Under the pieces are notes generated by a model. It ran no database searches. It saw only the letters and a list, made by a program, of their open reading frames with translations, and was not told where the DNA came from. From Desulfotignum sp. (GTDB lineage Bacteria; Desulfobacterota; Desulfobacteria; Desulfobacterales; Desulfobacteraceae): 52,448 nt of DNA. How positions within the stretch are numbered: the stretch's first letter is position 1; every line of letters begins with the position of its first letter. Made by a program: the position numbers and the translations under genes. Of the stretch, positions 25,952 through 34,251 are shown in pieces. The stretch covers positions 1-52,448 of the forward strand of contig JAIPDL010000020.1 in the NCBI GenBank assembly GCA_021737695.1, read 5' to 3'.

Positions 25952-27148
25952 ATGACCAGAGACTGGAATTTTGATGAAGAGGTGGACCGGAGCCAGACCG
26001 CTTCCATGAAGTGGGAACCGGAAGTGCTGTCACGGGTTTTCGGCGATGGCAGGGACACGCTTTTGCCCCTGTGGGTGGCGGACATGGATTTCAACTGCCA
26101 CCCGGCCATTCGCAAGGCCATGGAAAAACGGCTGGCCCACCAGATCTACGGGTACAGCCTGAAAGACCCGGCGTATCTGCCATCCCTGATCTCCTGGTAC
26201 CGGCGCAGGCACCAGTGGGAGATCCAGGTACCCTGGGTGCTCACCACCCCGGGCGTGGTGCCGGCCGTCAATTACATCATCCAGCGGTTTTCCCAGCCCG
26301 GGGACAAGGTGCTGATCCAGACGCCGGTCTATTATCCCTTTGCCAGATCCATCCTCAACAACGGGCGGCAGGTGGCGGACAATCCCCTGAAGATCGAGGA
26401 CGTTCACTTCCGGATGGATTTCAATGATCTGGCGGAAAAAGTGAAAGATCCCCGGGTCAAGCTGGCCATCCTGTGCAGTCCCCACAATCCCGTGGGCCGC
26501 GTCTGGACCCGGGAGGAACTGGACACCTTCGGCCGCATCTGTATCGACAACCAGGTCCTGGTGATCGCGGACGAGATTCACTGCGATCTGGTTATGCCCG
26601 GATTCAAACACCTGTGTTTCGCCGCCATTTCAGAAGCCTTTGCACATCATTCCATCACCTGTCTGGCGGCCAGCAAGACCTTTAACCTGGCAGGCCTTCA
26701 CCAGTCCAGCATCATTGTTCCCGATCCGGTGCTTCGCCGGGAACTGCATGCCCAGCTTGAAAACCTGGGCTTCGGTAATGCCGATGGCGGCACCCTGTTC
26801 GGGGCTGTGGCCGCGGCCGCCGCCTACAACGAGGCCGAACCCTGGCTGGAAGACCTGATCCTTTATCTGCATGCCAATTTCACCTACCTGAAGACATTTC
26901 TGGAGACCGAACTGCCCGGCGTCTTTGTATACGAGCTTCAGGGAACATATCTGGCGTGGGTGGATTTCAACGGCCTGGGACTGGCGGAACAGGACCGAAT
27001 CCGGCTTCTGGAGGAACAGGCCGGTGTGGGCCTGGACCACGGGGCCTGGTTCGGCGACAACGGCAAAGGGTTCGAGCGGTTCAACATCGCCTGCCCCCGA
27101 TCCATCCTGGCCCGGGCCGCCGAAGCTATTGTCACGGCGTTTAAATAA
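25952..27148 (+). CDS. MalY/PatB-type PLP-dependent aminotransferase / C-S lyase
   Basis: A 398-residue paralogue of the enzyme at 4601-5797. It has LWVADMDF at 40-47, TPVYYPFARS (124-133), LCSPHNPVGRVW (174-185), ADEIHCDL (206-213) and the PLP lysine in SKTFNLAGL (Lys242). The ATG at 25952 is preferred because it has AAGGA at a good distance; a TTG at 25919 would lengthen it. Third gene after the XRE-cupin regulator. Probably a beta-lyase of cystathionine or cysteine conjugates. Confidence 0.88.
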   Translation: MTRDWNFDEEVDRSQTASMKWEPEVLSRVFGDGRDTLLPLWVADMDFNCHPAIRKAMEKRLAHQIYGYSLKDPAYLPSLISWYRRRHQWEIQVPWVLTTPGVVPAVNYIIQRFSQPGDKVLIQTPVYYPFARSILNNGRQVADNPLKIEDVHFRMDFNDLAEKVKDPRVKLAILCSPHNPVGRVWTREELDTFGRICIDNQVLVIADEIHCDLVMPGFKHLCFAAISEAFAHHSITCLAASKTFNLAGLHQSSIIVPDPVLRRELHAQLENLGFGNADGGTLFGAVAAAAAYNEAEPWLEDLILYLHANFTYLKTFLETELPGVFVYELQGTYLAWVDFNGLGLAEQDRIRLLEEQAGVGLDHGAWFGDNGKGFERFNIACPRSILARAAEAIVTAFK

Positions 27149-27171
27149 CCCGTTCTGCCTATCTCTTTATC

Positions 27172-27215
27172 AGCCGCCTGGTAACTCTGTTGAAATCCGC
27201 TGCGGCTTTTTTTTC
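27172..27215 (+). terminator. probable rho-independent terminator
   Basis: AGCCGC (27172-27177) pairs with GCGGCT (27202-27207), followed by a run of eight T. The loop is long and the stem short, but it ends the operon 23453-27148 in the right place. Confidence 0.45.
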
Positions 27216-27353
27216 AGAAAGAGATTCCGTTCCAGAAAGATCCCGATCCGGTCTGGGTGTGTTATCACCAAATCGGCCAGGCAGACGGGTTCTTTTCTGA
27301 TAACATTTTCATGATAGATCAAATGCCGGGGGGGGTATTACAAATGACGATGA

Positions 27354-30300
27354 TCAGCCCTCCATATACTTATTGAAAATCTGCTCGTGGGAGATGTATT
27401 TTTCCCGATGGTCATCCTGCAGGTATCGGAGGATGGCGTTGACCCGGAGCAGTATTTCCCGCTCGGCCCGCTGGCGCATCCATTTTTTGGTTTGGATGAT
27501 ATCCTCTTTGAGATCAGGGGTTTGATTTTCCGCGTAGTATTTTTCCTTTTTGTAGGTGATCCGTTTTCCGATGAGGGCTTCGCGCATGTCGTTGTGGCCG
27601 TCGTCCAGGACAAGGACTTCGGGCATGAGGTCTGCAAAATGGGTGACGGCGATGATGTCTTTGTCCCGCTGCCAGTAGCCGATGAGGAATTCGGGTTCCA
27701 GGTCCTTGTAATTTTGCAGGGGCATGTACATCCGCCGCAGGTAGAGCAGGACCTTTTCGGTTTTTTTACGGTGGCCGCCGATGATCACCGAGCCGCCGAC
27801 CTCGTCTTTTCGAACCCCCTTGGTCCAGGGGGCGCCCGTGATGCCGAAATCAATGCACAGGGGGATGCGCAGCAGGGCCGACAGGGTGTTCAGCGCCAGG
27901 GCGTAACCCGCCGAGGGGCCGCCCACGTTGTAGGAGGCGGAGAGCAGCTGGTGGTGGAGGGAATAGCGCTGGAGGAAGTCCCCGAAAAGCCAGGGAATAC
28001 TGATGTCCGGGGCCAGCTCCTGGATGTAGTTTTTCACCATGGTCAGGGCTTCCTGGGCCGACTGTTTGGTCATCTGTACGGCCATGTCCAGCTGGGCCGC
28101 GTTGGGGGAGGAGGAGGAGACCGCGCCGGTGACGATGATGGGCTGGCCTTCCACCCGGCCGGTGAGGCTGGTGGCGATGGGCAAAAGCATGCCCGTCATG
28201 TCGTTGGCCCCGACGCCGATGATGAAGCCCACCTGAGGCTCCTGGCTCAGTTCGGTTTCCAGAAACTCGTTGAGCTGGATGCTGCCCTTTCTTACCGGGC
28301 TCTGGGAGATCTCCCGACGGGCCGATTCTAGGTGGGTTTCCACCAGGGGATAATCGGCTTCGTTTTTCACGTGGGCCACGGACTCAAGGACCTGGTCGTA
28401 ATGGGTGACAAAATTCTGCAAATCGTTTTTGATATTGGATTTGAGCAGGGGCGGCGCTTTGACCGCATCCAGGATGCCCAGGATGGTCTTGAAGTTGAGT
28501 TTGACGAAATCACATTTTTCCGGTTCCGTACAGGTGTCCAGGTCCCGCAGCTTCTGGACCACCTTGTACTCGGTGGAGCACAGGGAAATGGCCTTTTCCG
28601 TGAATGAGGTGTAATCGGCCGGCGTGTTGCAGATGCCCTGGGCTGTTTCAATGATTTTTTCCAGCTCGAACTGCCGGGGATGGGGCACATTTCCAAATTG
28701 TTTTTTGATGATGTCGAAAATGTCCTTCTGGCGCATGTGGCCGGTTATTTCCAGGGTCTTGAGCCGCTTGGACCGGATCAGGGCCGGATCCAGGATATCC
28801 AGGCGGTTGGTGGTGAGTACGGTGAACACCTTGTTGAGGGGGATCTCGCCGTCGATGATATTTAAGAATTTATTGGTCAGGACGTCCGAAGGCTGGCCGC
28901 CGGTGCCCGAGCGCTTTGGGGCCAGAGCGTCTCCTTCATCAAAAAAAATGACGGTGGGGGCGATCATTTTGGCGATGTCGTATACTTTTTCCAGGTTGGA
29001 TACGGCGCCATGGACCGGGCTGGTGGGGTCCTGGAGGGCCGACGGAGAGGTGGCGATGTCATGGACCTTGCGGTTGGACGAGAGCCAGGTGCGCACCAGA
29101 AAGGTCTTGCCCGAGCCGGGGGGGCCGGTGAGCACCACGCCCTTGTCTTCGCTGACCCCATAGGTAAAGCAGTTGTTTGCCATTTCCGAGAACTTGTCCT
29201 TGATGCCTCCCACATATTCGTCCCAGGAGACATTGCGGTCCATGCGGTCCACCACCTTGGAGTAGAGTTCGCCGTATACGTTTTTGGCCACCAGCTGGAA
29301 GGCGGACCGGATGAGGATGGCGTTGTCCAGAAATTCCAGGATAAAATCCCCGCGGATATTGATGATGGATTCCACCAGTTTTCTCACGTAGGCCGGACTG
29401 ATCTTCAGGCTTCTTTCGTTGAAGATACTGTAGATTTTTTCAGCGGCCCGGTCAAGTTCGTCGGATTCCGGGGTGTATTTGGTGGGAATCTGGTGGCGGT
29501 TGATTTCCAGGAAAATGATCCGTTTGAGGTTCTCCTTGTTCATCCAGTATTTGGAGATGTCCACGATGCAGCCCTTTTCGACAAACCGGCGGTAAATGGC
29601 CGAATCGAATCGGTGGGCCTGGTCCGAGGTGGCAATGAGAAAACAGTCCCGCCGCCCGTCGATGATCTCGTCCAGAACGATATTGGTGGTGTCGATGAGG
29701 GTCCGCTGCTGTTTTTCCGATCCCCCGCCGCCGGGGCTGCTCTCGGATTTGCCGAAGGCGGAATGGGCCTCTTCGATGTGGCGGATGGAGGTGAACTTTG
29801 GATTGCCCATGGCCCGCTTGAAATAGTTGCCCGGTTCGCCGGACAGGGCGGTCTGGTAATCATTGGGGGTGATGATGGAGGCATCCACCATGATGCCCTG
29901 TTCTTCAAAATGGGTGAGATTGTTAATGATCCGTTTTCGGAAGATCCGGCGCAGGATGGGGATGGCTGTCAGGCGGCGGTAGAAATCCAGTTTCCTTTTC
30001 CGGGCGATTTTCATGGCAAATTCCGGGTCCACATCCTCCAGGGAAGCAAAGAGGCTGTGATCTGCCAGGATCTCTTCTTTTTTACGTCTCCAGTCCACAA
30101 TGGGAATCACTTCGTTTCTGAATACCACCGTTTCCAAAGCCTCCCGCACAGTGGCGCTCTTGCCGCTGCCCGATGAGCCTTCCACGAGCATGATGGGTGC
30201 CTTGGGCACGTCCGGGTCCTCAATATGCTCTTTGCGGATATGGGTCCGGTAGATTTTATCGAACATCTCAGCCAGCTCCACCGGTACATAGAGGTCGGTA

Positions 30301-30668
30301 AGTTCACAGTCCAGCACCGCTATGAGGTAGTGGTATTCGGCTTTGGTCAGCTCCTTTTCGATGATCCGGTTCCATGAGGCGCCGGGGTTGGTTTCACCCG
30401 AGTAGAGGAACCGTTTTTTCCAGTCCCTGAGGATGGCCGGGTTGCTGAGCACTTTCATCTGCTTTTTCTGCCGGCGCATGAAAAAAACCAGATGGCCCAG
30501 GGTCTTTATCCCCGAAATAACCGGATGGGAGGGGCGGTACTGATTCAGGCGGGACCGGACAAAGGCCTTGGTGTCGTAACTCCAGGAAGAGACCATGGCT
30601 TCTATTTTCTTGATGGTCTCCTCGGGCAGGGTAATATAGGTTTTCTGCTTAGTTATTCGTTTGGCCAT
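27354..30668 (-). CDS. double-AAA ATPase fused to a Lon-type protease domain
   Basis: An 1104-residue fusion. AAA module 1 has Walker A GSSGSGKS (164-171), a Walker-B-like IRHIEEAH (295-302), sensor 1 at ATSD (346-349) and RRF (360-362). AAA module 2 has Walker A GPPGSGKT (515-522), Walker B VIFFDEGDAL (573-582) and sensor LTTN (618-621). A helical linker (about 640-800) is followed by a Lon-type S16 domain (about 810-1025) with the catalytic serine in GGPSAG (Ser919). The lysine in IGGHRKK (Lys969) occupies the catalytic position of LonA GGLKEK and LonB GGVTAK. No transmembrane segment is apparent. It is 23 bases downstream of an SPFH protein. Not FtsH, LonA or LonB by architecture. Predicted ATP-dependent protease at the membrane via its partner. 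Confidence 0.8.
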   Translation of the reverse strand: MAKRITKQKTYITLPEETIKKIEAMVSSWSYDTKAFVRSRLNQYRPSHPVISGIKTLGHLVFFMRRQKKQMKVLSNPAILRDWKKRFLYSGETNPGASWNRIIEKELTKAEYHYLIAVLDCELTDLYVPVELAEMFDKIYRTHIRKEHIEDPDVPKAPIMLVEGSSGSGKSATVREALETVVFRNEVIPIVDWRRKKEEILADHSLFASLEDVDPEFAMKIARKRKLDFYRRLTAIPILRRIFRKRIINNLTHFEEQGIMVDASIITPNDYQTALSGEPGNYFKRAMGNPKFTSIRHIEEAHSAFGKSESSPGGGGSEKQQRTLIDTTNIVLDEIIDGRRDCFLIATSDQAHRFDSAIYRRFVEKGCIVDISKYWMNKENLKRIIFLEINRHQIPTKYTPESDELDRAAEKIYSIFNERSLKISPAYVRKLVESIINIRGDFILEFLDNAILIRSAFQLVAKNVYGELYSKVVDRMDRNVSWDEYVGGIKDKFSEMANNCFTYGVSEDKGVVLTGPPGSGKTFLVRTWLSSNRKVHDIATSPSALQDPTSPVHGAVSNLEKVYDIAKMIAPTVIFFDEGDALAPKRSGTGGQPSDVLTNKFLNIIDGEIPLNKVFTVLTTNRLDILDPALIRSKRLKTLEITGHMRQKDIFDIIKKQFGNVPHPRQFELEKIIETAQGICNTPADYTSFTEKAISLCSTEYKVVQKLRDLDTCTEPEKCDFVKLNFKTILGILDAVKAPPLLKSNIKNDLQNFVTHYDQVLESVAHVKNEADYPLVETHLESARREISQSPVRKGSIQLNEFLETELSQEPQVGFIIGVGANDMTGMLLPIATSLTGRVEGQPIIVTGAVSSSSPNAAQLDMAVQMTKQSAQEALTMVKNYIQELAPDISIPWLFGDFLQRYSLHHQLLSASYNVGGPSAGYALALNTLSALLRIPLCIDFGITGAPWTKGVRKDEVGGSVIIGGHRKKTEKVLLYLRRMYMPLQNYKDLEPEFLIGYWQRDKDIIAVTHFADLMPEVLVLDDGHNDMREALIGKRITYKKEKYYAENQTPDLKEDIIQTKKWMRQRAEREILLRVNAILRYLQDDHREKYISHEQIFNKYMEG

Positions 30669-30691
30669 GGACGCCTCCCGGTGGACAATAC

Positions 30692-31663
30692 TTAGGGTGT
30701 TTTTTTCTGGACGTCGGGCTCAGAGGTGCTTTCTGCCGCCTGTTTGTTCTGGAAATGCGGCAGGGTAAGGGCCGGAGGCCCGGTGCTGCCGTGAAGGACG
30801 AATGTTTTCTGATCGCCCTGATTCTTTTCATAGGCCGTGGCCCATTTCTGCTGGGATAGGAATTCAAGCAGGGCCGGGTTCACCCCGCCTTTTTCCGTAC
30901 CGCCAAGGGCCAGGTGAAGGGATCTGATACCGTCAAGGTAGGCCTTGTAGAGCTTGCGGATCCGGTCCGACTCCTGGTCTGCGGCATAGTTTTCCGCTTC
31001 GGCAATGAGCTGGCGCCGTTTTTTCTCCTCCGTGGCTTCCACCAGTTTGTCGCCGAACCGGGTTTCGTTGAGGACGAACGAGATCACCTCTATGCCGTAC
31101 TTGCCTTCCAGGGTGGGGCCGTCCTGGTTGATGGGCCTGTTTTTGAGGGCCTGGAAAATTTTTTCTTTGATGGTTTCACGCTGGGAGATGAGTTTGTTGA
31201 CCTCCTGGCCCTGGAGGATATCCTTGGAAATACCGTCGAAATCGCCCTGGAGCAGAATTTCCGGTGACAGGTTTTCAATGCCCCATTTTTTCAAATCCTT
31301 TATCTTGAATGTCATCAGGGCCGATGTCCACAGGGCCACATTTTCTTCTGAAATAATTTTGATCGGCGCCGATGAGCCGCCCAGGTATATGTTCTGGTTC
31401 ATCAGGGGCACCTCTTTTTCAAGCCTGGTGAAAAAAGGAAGGCGGTAATGCCAGCCCACATCCGTGACGGCCTGGCGCTTGCCCCCGAACTGCTCAAGGA
31501 TGACCGCATAGTTGAGTTTGACCTTGTAGATCACCTGGGTGGAGTAGACCACCGCGGCCAGTGAATAACACACGGCGATAATAACAAGGATAAATGCGGT
31601 GCGCCGGGTCATGGTGATAACCCGCGCCCGCTGGAGAAAAACCTGAGACGTTTGTTCACTCAT
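30692..31663 (-). CDS. SPFH/band 7 membrane protein
   Basis: A 323-residue stomatin/prohibitin/HflK-HflC-like protein. There is a short N-terminus, one transmembrane segment (about 22-42) and an SPFH domain (about 44-230: NYAVILEQFGGKRQAVTDVG, GWHYRLPFFTRLEKEVPL). A helical, charged segment with EATEEKKRRQLIAEAENYA resembles the HflC coiled coil, and the tail is proline-rich. HflK and HflC form cages around the FtsH protease. This protein precedes a double-AAA/Lon protease in one operon, so an analogous scaffold role is inferred. Confidence 0.85.
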   Translation of the reverse strand: MSEQTSQVFLQRARVITMTRRTAFILVIIAVCYSLAAVVYSTQVIYKVKLNYAVILEQFGGKRQAVTDVGWHYRLPFFTRLEKEVPLMNQNIYLGGSSAPIKIISEENVALWTSALMTFKIKDLKKWGIENLSPEILLQGDFDGISKDILQGQEVNKLISQRETIKEKIFQALKNRPINQDGPTLEGKYGIEVISFVLNETRFGDKLVEATEEKKRRQLIAEAENYAADQESDRIRKLYKAYLDGIRSLHLALGGTEKGGVNPALLEFLSQQKWATAYEKNQGDQKTFVLHGSTGPPALTLPHFQNKQAAESTSEPDVQKKTP

Positions 31664-31808
31664 ACCTGCTCCTTTCCCGGAATAAAGGACCCAAATATTA
31701 CAAAAGGATGTCGTGAAACTGCACGTACCGGCTCAACAGGAAATTCAAAAATTTGTATGCGTTATCTGAGACTGATAAAAAAGCATACATGAATCTGGCC
31801 GGATCGTC

Positions 31809-31834
31809 AAAAAAAATATGGGCCACAACGGCCC
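31809..31834 (-). terminator. rho-independent terminator (minus strand)
   Basis: On the minus strand GGGCC and GGCCC (31834-31820) form a stem with a five-base loop, followed by an AT pair and a run of T (about 31817-31809). It lies just after the histidine-kinase-like remnant and before the SPFH gene, so it probably ended the lost gene and now insulates the SPFH operon. Confidence 0.6.
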
Positions 31835-31861
31835 GCAAACCGCAACGTCCAGAACCGCCGG

Positions 31862-31960
31862 TCAGGAAGGGGGTGCTTCCGGCAGGGGATGTTTCATGGT
31901 GAAGACGGTGCCCCGGTCCGGCGCGGGGTCCTCCGGGATGCCCTGGGTCCTCCGGGTTCC
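31862..31960 (-). pseudogene. possible C-terminal remnant of a histidine kinase
   Basis: The minus strand reads GIPEDPAPDRGTVFTMKHPL and ends EAPPS then TGA (31862-31864). This resembles the last residues of histidine kinase ATPase domains (PGRGTTFTIxLP). Nothing upstream encodes the rest of a kinase. A terminator follows at 31809-31834, as expected after a real gene end. Short, so tentative. Confidence 0.35.
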
Positions 31961-32199
31961 GTAAAACGGTCTTTTGAGTTATTGCAATTCAATCGAATTC
32001 CAACAAAAGAATAACCCGGTTCCAACAAACGCCCAACCCTATTTTAACATGGCTCTGGCAGTCTATCCCCTGTTTGACATTCTAAACCCATTGGGCCGTA
32101 TCTGATGGGAGGAATCATTGGCCTGAATGCACGAATTTTTATGGCGAATTCGGGATTTCAGGTGTAACGATAATTATTTTTCAGCAAAAGGGAAAAAAA
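31961..32199. other. upstream region of the porin gene
   Basis: No gene was found. AT-richer patches such as the TTATTGCAATTCAATC region (about 31978-31993) could hold the porin promoter, but no convincing -35/-10 or sigma-54 site was identified. The AGCAAAAGGGAAA just before 32200 serves as the ribosome binding site. Confidence 0.35.
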
Positions 32200-33222
32200 A
32201 TGAAACAGTTTATTTTAGGGATTGCAGCCCTGGCAATGGTCCTGACGGCTGCCATGAACGCAGCGGCGTCAGAATGGAATTTTTACGGGAACGCCAGAAT
32301 CGGAACCTTCTACGAAGATACTGAAATTCCAGGTGGCACCGATACCACCAGTTTCAGCGAATACCTGCATGGCAATTCAAGGGTCGGCGCCAAGGTCAAA
32401 GTCAGCGATCAGCTGCGGGCCCGCTTTGAATACGGCACCGGTGTCAACGTCAGACAGCTCTGGGGGGAATGGAATTTCGGCGGCGGATCACTTCTGGTCG
32501 GCCAGACCTACACCCCGCTTTACATGGGGTACTCCAGCCAGGTGTGGGATGGAGACAACGGGCTTGAAAACTATGGGGCCTGCTCAGTTTCCCGCCGTCC
32601 CATGCTCCAGCTCAGGTTCGGCGGCTTGAAAATCGCCGCTGTTCAGCCGGCTTCCGATGATCTGGGCACAGGCGGTACCGAAGAAATCAGCATGCCGAAA
32701 ATGGAAATCAGCTTCAGCAGTAAGCTCAACAACCTTTCCTATGAAATTGCCGGTGGTTATAACTCTTATGAACTCGGCGCAGGCGGCCTGAGCTATGACG
32801 TTGATTCCTGGGTCATCGGCCTGGGTGCTGAAGTGAAATTCGGTGCCGCTTATCTGGCGGGCAATGTTTACACGGGTGAAAACCTGGGGGCCTATGGCGT
32901 GAAAACCACTTCAGATGCAGATCCGGTTGTTTCCGGCACCACGCTTCTGGATAACAGCGGCTTTGGTTTTATCCTTGTGGGCGGATACAAGTTCAACGAT
33001 ATGGTCACCGTTGAAGGCGGTTACGGCTACGAAGAGTCTGAACTGGACAATGCCGTCCAGGAAGATGATTCCACGTCTTACTACATTCAGGCCAAACTCA
33101 CCCTGGCGCCGGGGGTCTATATCACCCCTGAAATCGGTATTGCAGATCACGGTCAGGACAGTAACGGCGTGGAAGAAGAAGAAACCGTCTATTACGGGTG
33201 CAAGTGGCAGATCAGCTTCTAA
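32200..33222 (+). CDS. outer-membrane porin-like beta-barrel protein
   Basis: A 340-residue protein with a signal peptide (MKQFILGIAALAMVLTAAM, cleavage near AAAS-EW). After that come alternating beta strands rich in Gly, Tyr and Asn (FYGNARIGTFYED, RARFEYGTG, YKFNDMVTVEGGYGYEES) and the terminal aromatic strand CKWQISF, as expected of a barrel recognised by the BAM machinery. It resembles deltaproteobacterial porins. A terminator follows at 33256-33290. Confidence 0.82.
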   Translation: MKQFILGIAALAMVLTAAMNAAASEWNFYGNARIGTFYEDTEIPGGTDTTSFSEYLHGNSRVGAKVKVSDQLRARFEYGTGVNVRQLWGEWNFGGGSLLVGQTYTPLYMGYSSQVWDGDNGLENYGACSVSRRPMLQLRFGGLKIAAVQPASDDLGTGGTEEISMPKMEISFSSKLNNLSYEIAGGYNSYELGAGGLSYDVDSWVIGLGAEVKFGAAYLAGNVYTGENLGAYGVKTTSDADPVVSGTTLLDNSGFGFILVGGYKFNDMVTVEGGYGYEESELDNAVQEDDSTSYYIQAKLTLAPGVYITPEIGIADHGQDSNGVEEEETVYYGCKWQISF

Positions 33223-33255
33223 ACTGAGAATCGGATCTTTCCGCAGCAGTATCTC

Positions 33256-33290
33256 CAGGGCAGTCCCGGACGGGGCTGCCCTGTTCTATT
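33256..33290 (+). terminator. terminator hairpin after the porin gene
   Basis: CAGGGCAG (33256-33263) pairs perfectly with CTGCCCTG (33276-33283), followed by a short T-rich tail. The fossil of the transporter 3' end begins directly after it. Confidence 0.65.
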
Positions 33291-33466
33291 TCACTCCGGA
33301 TCCGGGCATGTTCTTTTTCTGAGATCGGGTAAAAACGGATGAAGGCGATGGACAGGACATTGCACAGGCACGGCACCAGGGCATACAACACCTTGAGCGT
33401 CAGGACCGTGGATGCCGTCTGTGCCGCGTTGGGGCGGTAGCCGGTGCGGCCCAGCAGCGGCCCGAT
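33290..33466 (-). pseudogene. duplicated 3' end of the GPH-family transporter gene
   Basis: About 175 bases repeat 34278-34459 with only a few differences (for example a missing AGC near 33462). On the minus strand it would encode the transporter tail around LTLKVLYALVPCLCN and FYPISEKEHARIR. The copy lacks the rest of the gene. The two copies are direct repeats flanking the HigBA module (33482-34199). Confidence 0.85.
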
Positions 33467-33481
33467 CCTGTCATCGGCAGA

Positions 33482-33883
33482 CTAAATAAACACCGCAGGA
33501 GAAACCCCAAACCGCCGGCTTAAGGCCTTCACCTGCCGTGTGTTCAGACAGCGTTTTCCACTTAAAATTTCAGAGACAACCCCCTGGCTGCCGATTTCCG
33601 TCAGATCCCCCTGCCTGACACCGTGTTCTTCCATTAAATACTTCAGGACATCCGCCGGCGATCCTTCGGGCTCCGGCAGATTGGACGCTTCATAGGTTTC
33701 CACCAGACTGCCGACAGTTTCGATCAGGGAGGCCAGCGGGTGCCCTTCGTCCTCTCCGACTTCCTCCAGAAGACTGTCAAGAAAAGAGACCTGCCGGTCA
33801 TATTCCGCCTCTGAATGGGCCACGGCAAAGATGTTTTTTATATCAGGCCATATCCGGATAATGTCGGTCGCCTCCTGAATCAT
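33482..33883 (-). CDS. higA: HigA-type antitoxin
   Basis: A 133-residue antitoxin: an N-terminal neutralising region, then a C-terminal XRE helix-turn-helix (LKYLMEEHGVRQGDLTEIGS, VVSEILSGKRCLNTRQVKAL). The start ATG overlaps the toxin stop (TGATG), the usual HigBA coupling with toxin first. The HTH probably binds the palindrome at 34183-34199. The product would bind and block the HigB ribonuclease. Confidence 0.85.
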   Translation of the reverse strand: MIQEATDIIRIWPDIKNIFAVAHSEAEYDRQVSFLDSLLEEVGEDEGHPLASLIETVGSLVETYEASNLPEPEGSPADVLKYLMEEHGVRQGDLTEIGSQGVVSEILSGKRCLNTRQVKALSRRFGVSPAVFI

Positions 33884-34173
33884 CAGCCTTCCCTCCATTT
33901 GTTTTGGTCATACGCTTTGTGCGTCAGTACATGCCGGATATACAGCCGCTGTGTGTTGTAATGAACCGCCGCAATCAGCCGGACCTTGTTTCCACCAATA
34001 TTAAACACGGTAAAACCGCCCACCTGATCAGCACTTGGAAAAACGCTTCTCAGTTCTGCAAAATTGCCGAATCCTGTATGCTTCACAATCCGGTACCAGG
34101 CATCCAGGGCAGTAGCACATTCCGGGTGCCTTTCGGCAAAATCCAATAGTTTTTTCCGGGTTATGATGTGCAT
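33883..34173 (-). CDS. higB: HigB-type mRNA interferase toxin
   Basis: A 96-residue RelE-like toxin of the HigB group: AWYRIVKHTGFGNFAELRSV, FTVFNIGGNKVRLIAAVHYN and RLYIRHVLTHKAYD near the end. These toxins cut mRNA on the ribosome. It lies upstream of its antitoxin and just downstream of a perfect operator palindrome. The module sits between two copies of a transporter 3' end, so it entered by insertion or recombination. Confidence 0.87.
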   Translation of the reverse strand: MHIITRKKLLDFAERHPECATALDAWYRIVKHTGFGNFAELRSVFPSADQVGGFTVFNIGGNKVRLIAAVHYNTQRLYIRHVLTHKAYDQNKWREG

Positions 34174-34182
34174 ATTGTTTAA

Positions 34183-34199
34183 TATCTCAATTTGAGATA
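34183..34199. promoter_or_regulatory. HigA operator palindrome
   Basis: A perfect 17-base palindrome, TATCTCAA-T-TTGAGATA, ten bases before the higB start. Position and symmetry fit autoregulation by the HigA helix-turn-helix. Confidence 0.75.
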
Positions 34200-34251
34200 C
34201 ATGTCAAGCATTTTATGTCACAATTCCCATTTTCCGCTACCACGGGTATGG

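Noticed and set aside
29010-30176. 388-codon open frame opposite the AAA-Lon gene
   Set aside because: It is a mirror of the GC-rich coding strand; the minus-strand protein has clear AAA and Lon motifs.
27354-30668. Loss of the catalytic lysine in the Lon domain
   Set aside because: GGHRKK first looks as if Arg replaces Lys, but aligning with LonA GGLKEK and LonB GGVTAK puts Lys969 at the catalytic position.
31961-32199. Sigma-54 site before the porin (CTGGCAGTCTATCC)
   Set aside because: The -12 GC element is absent at the required distance.
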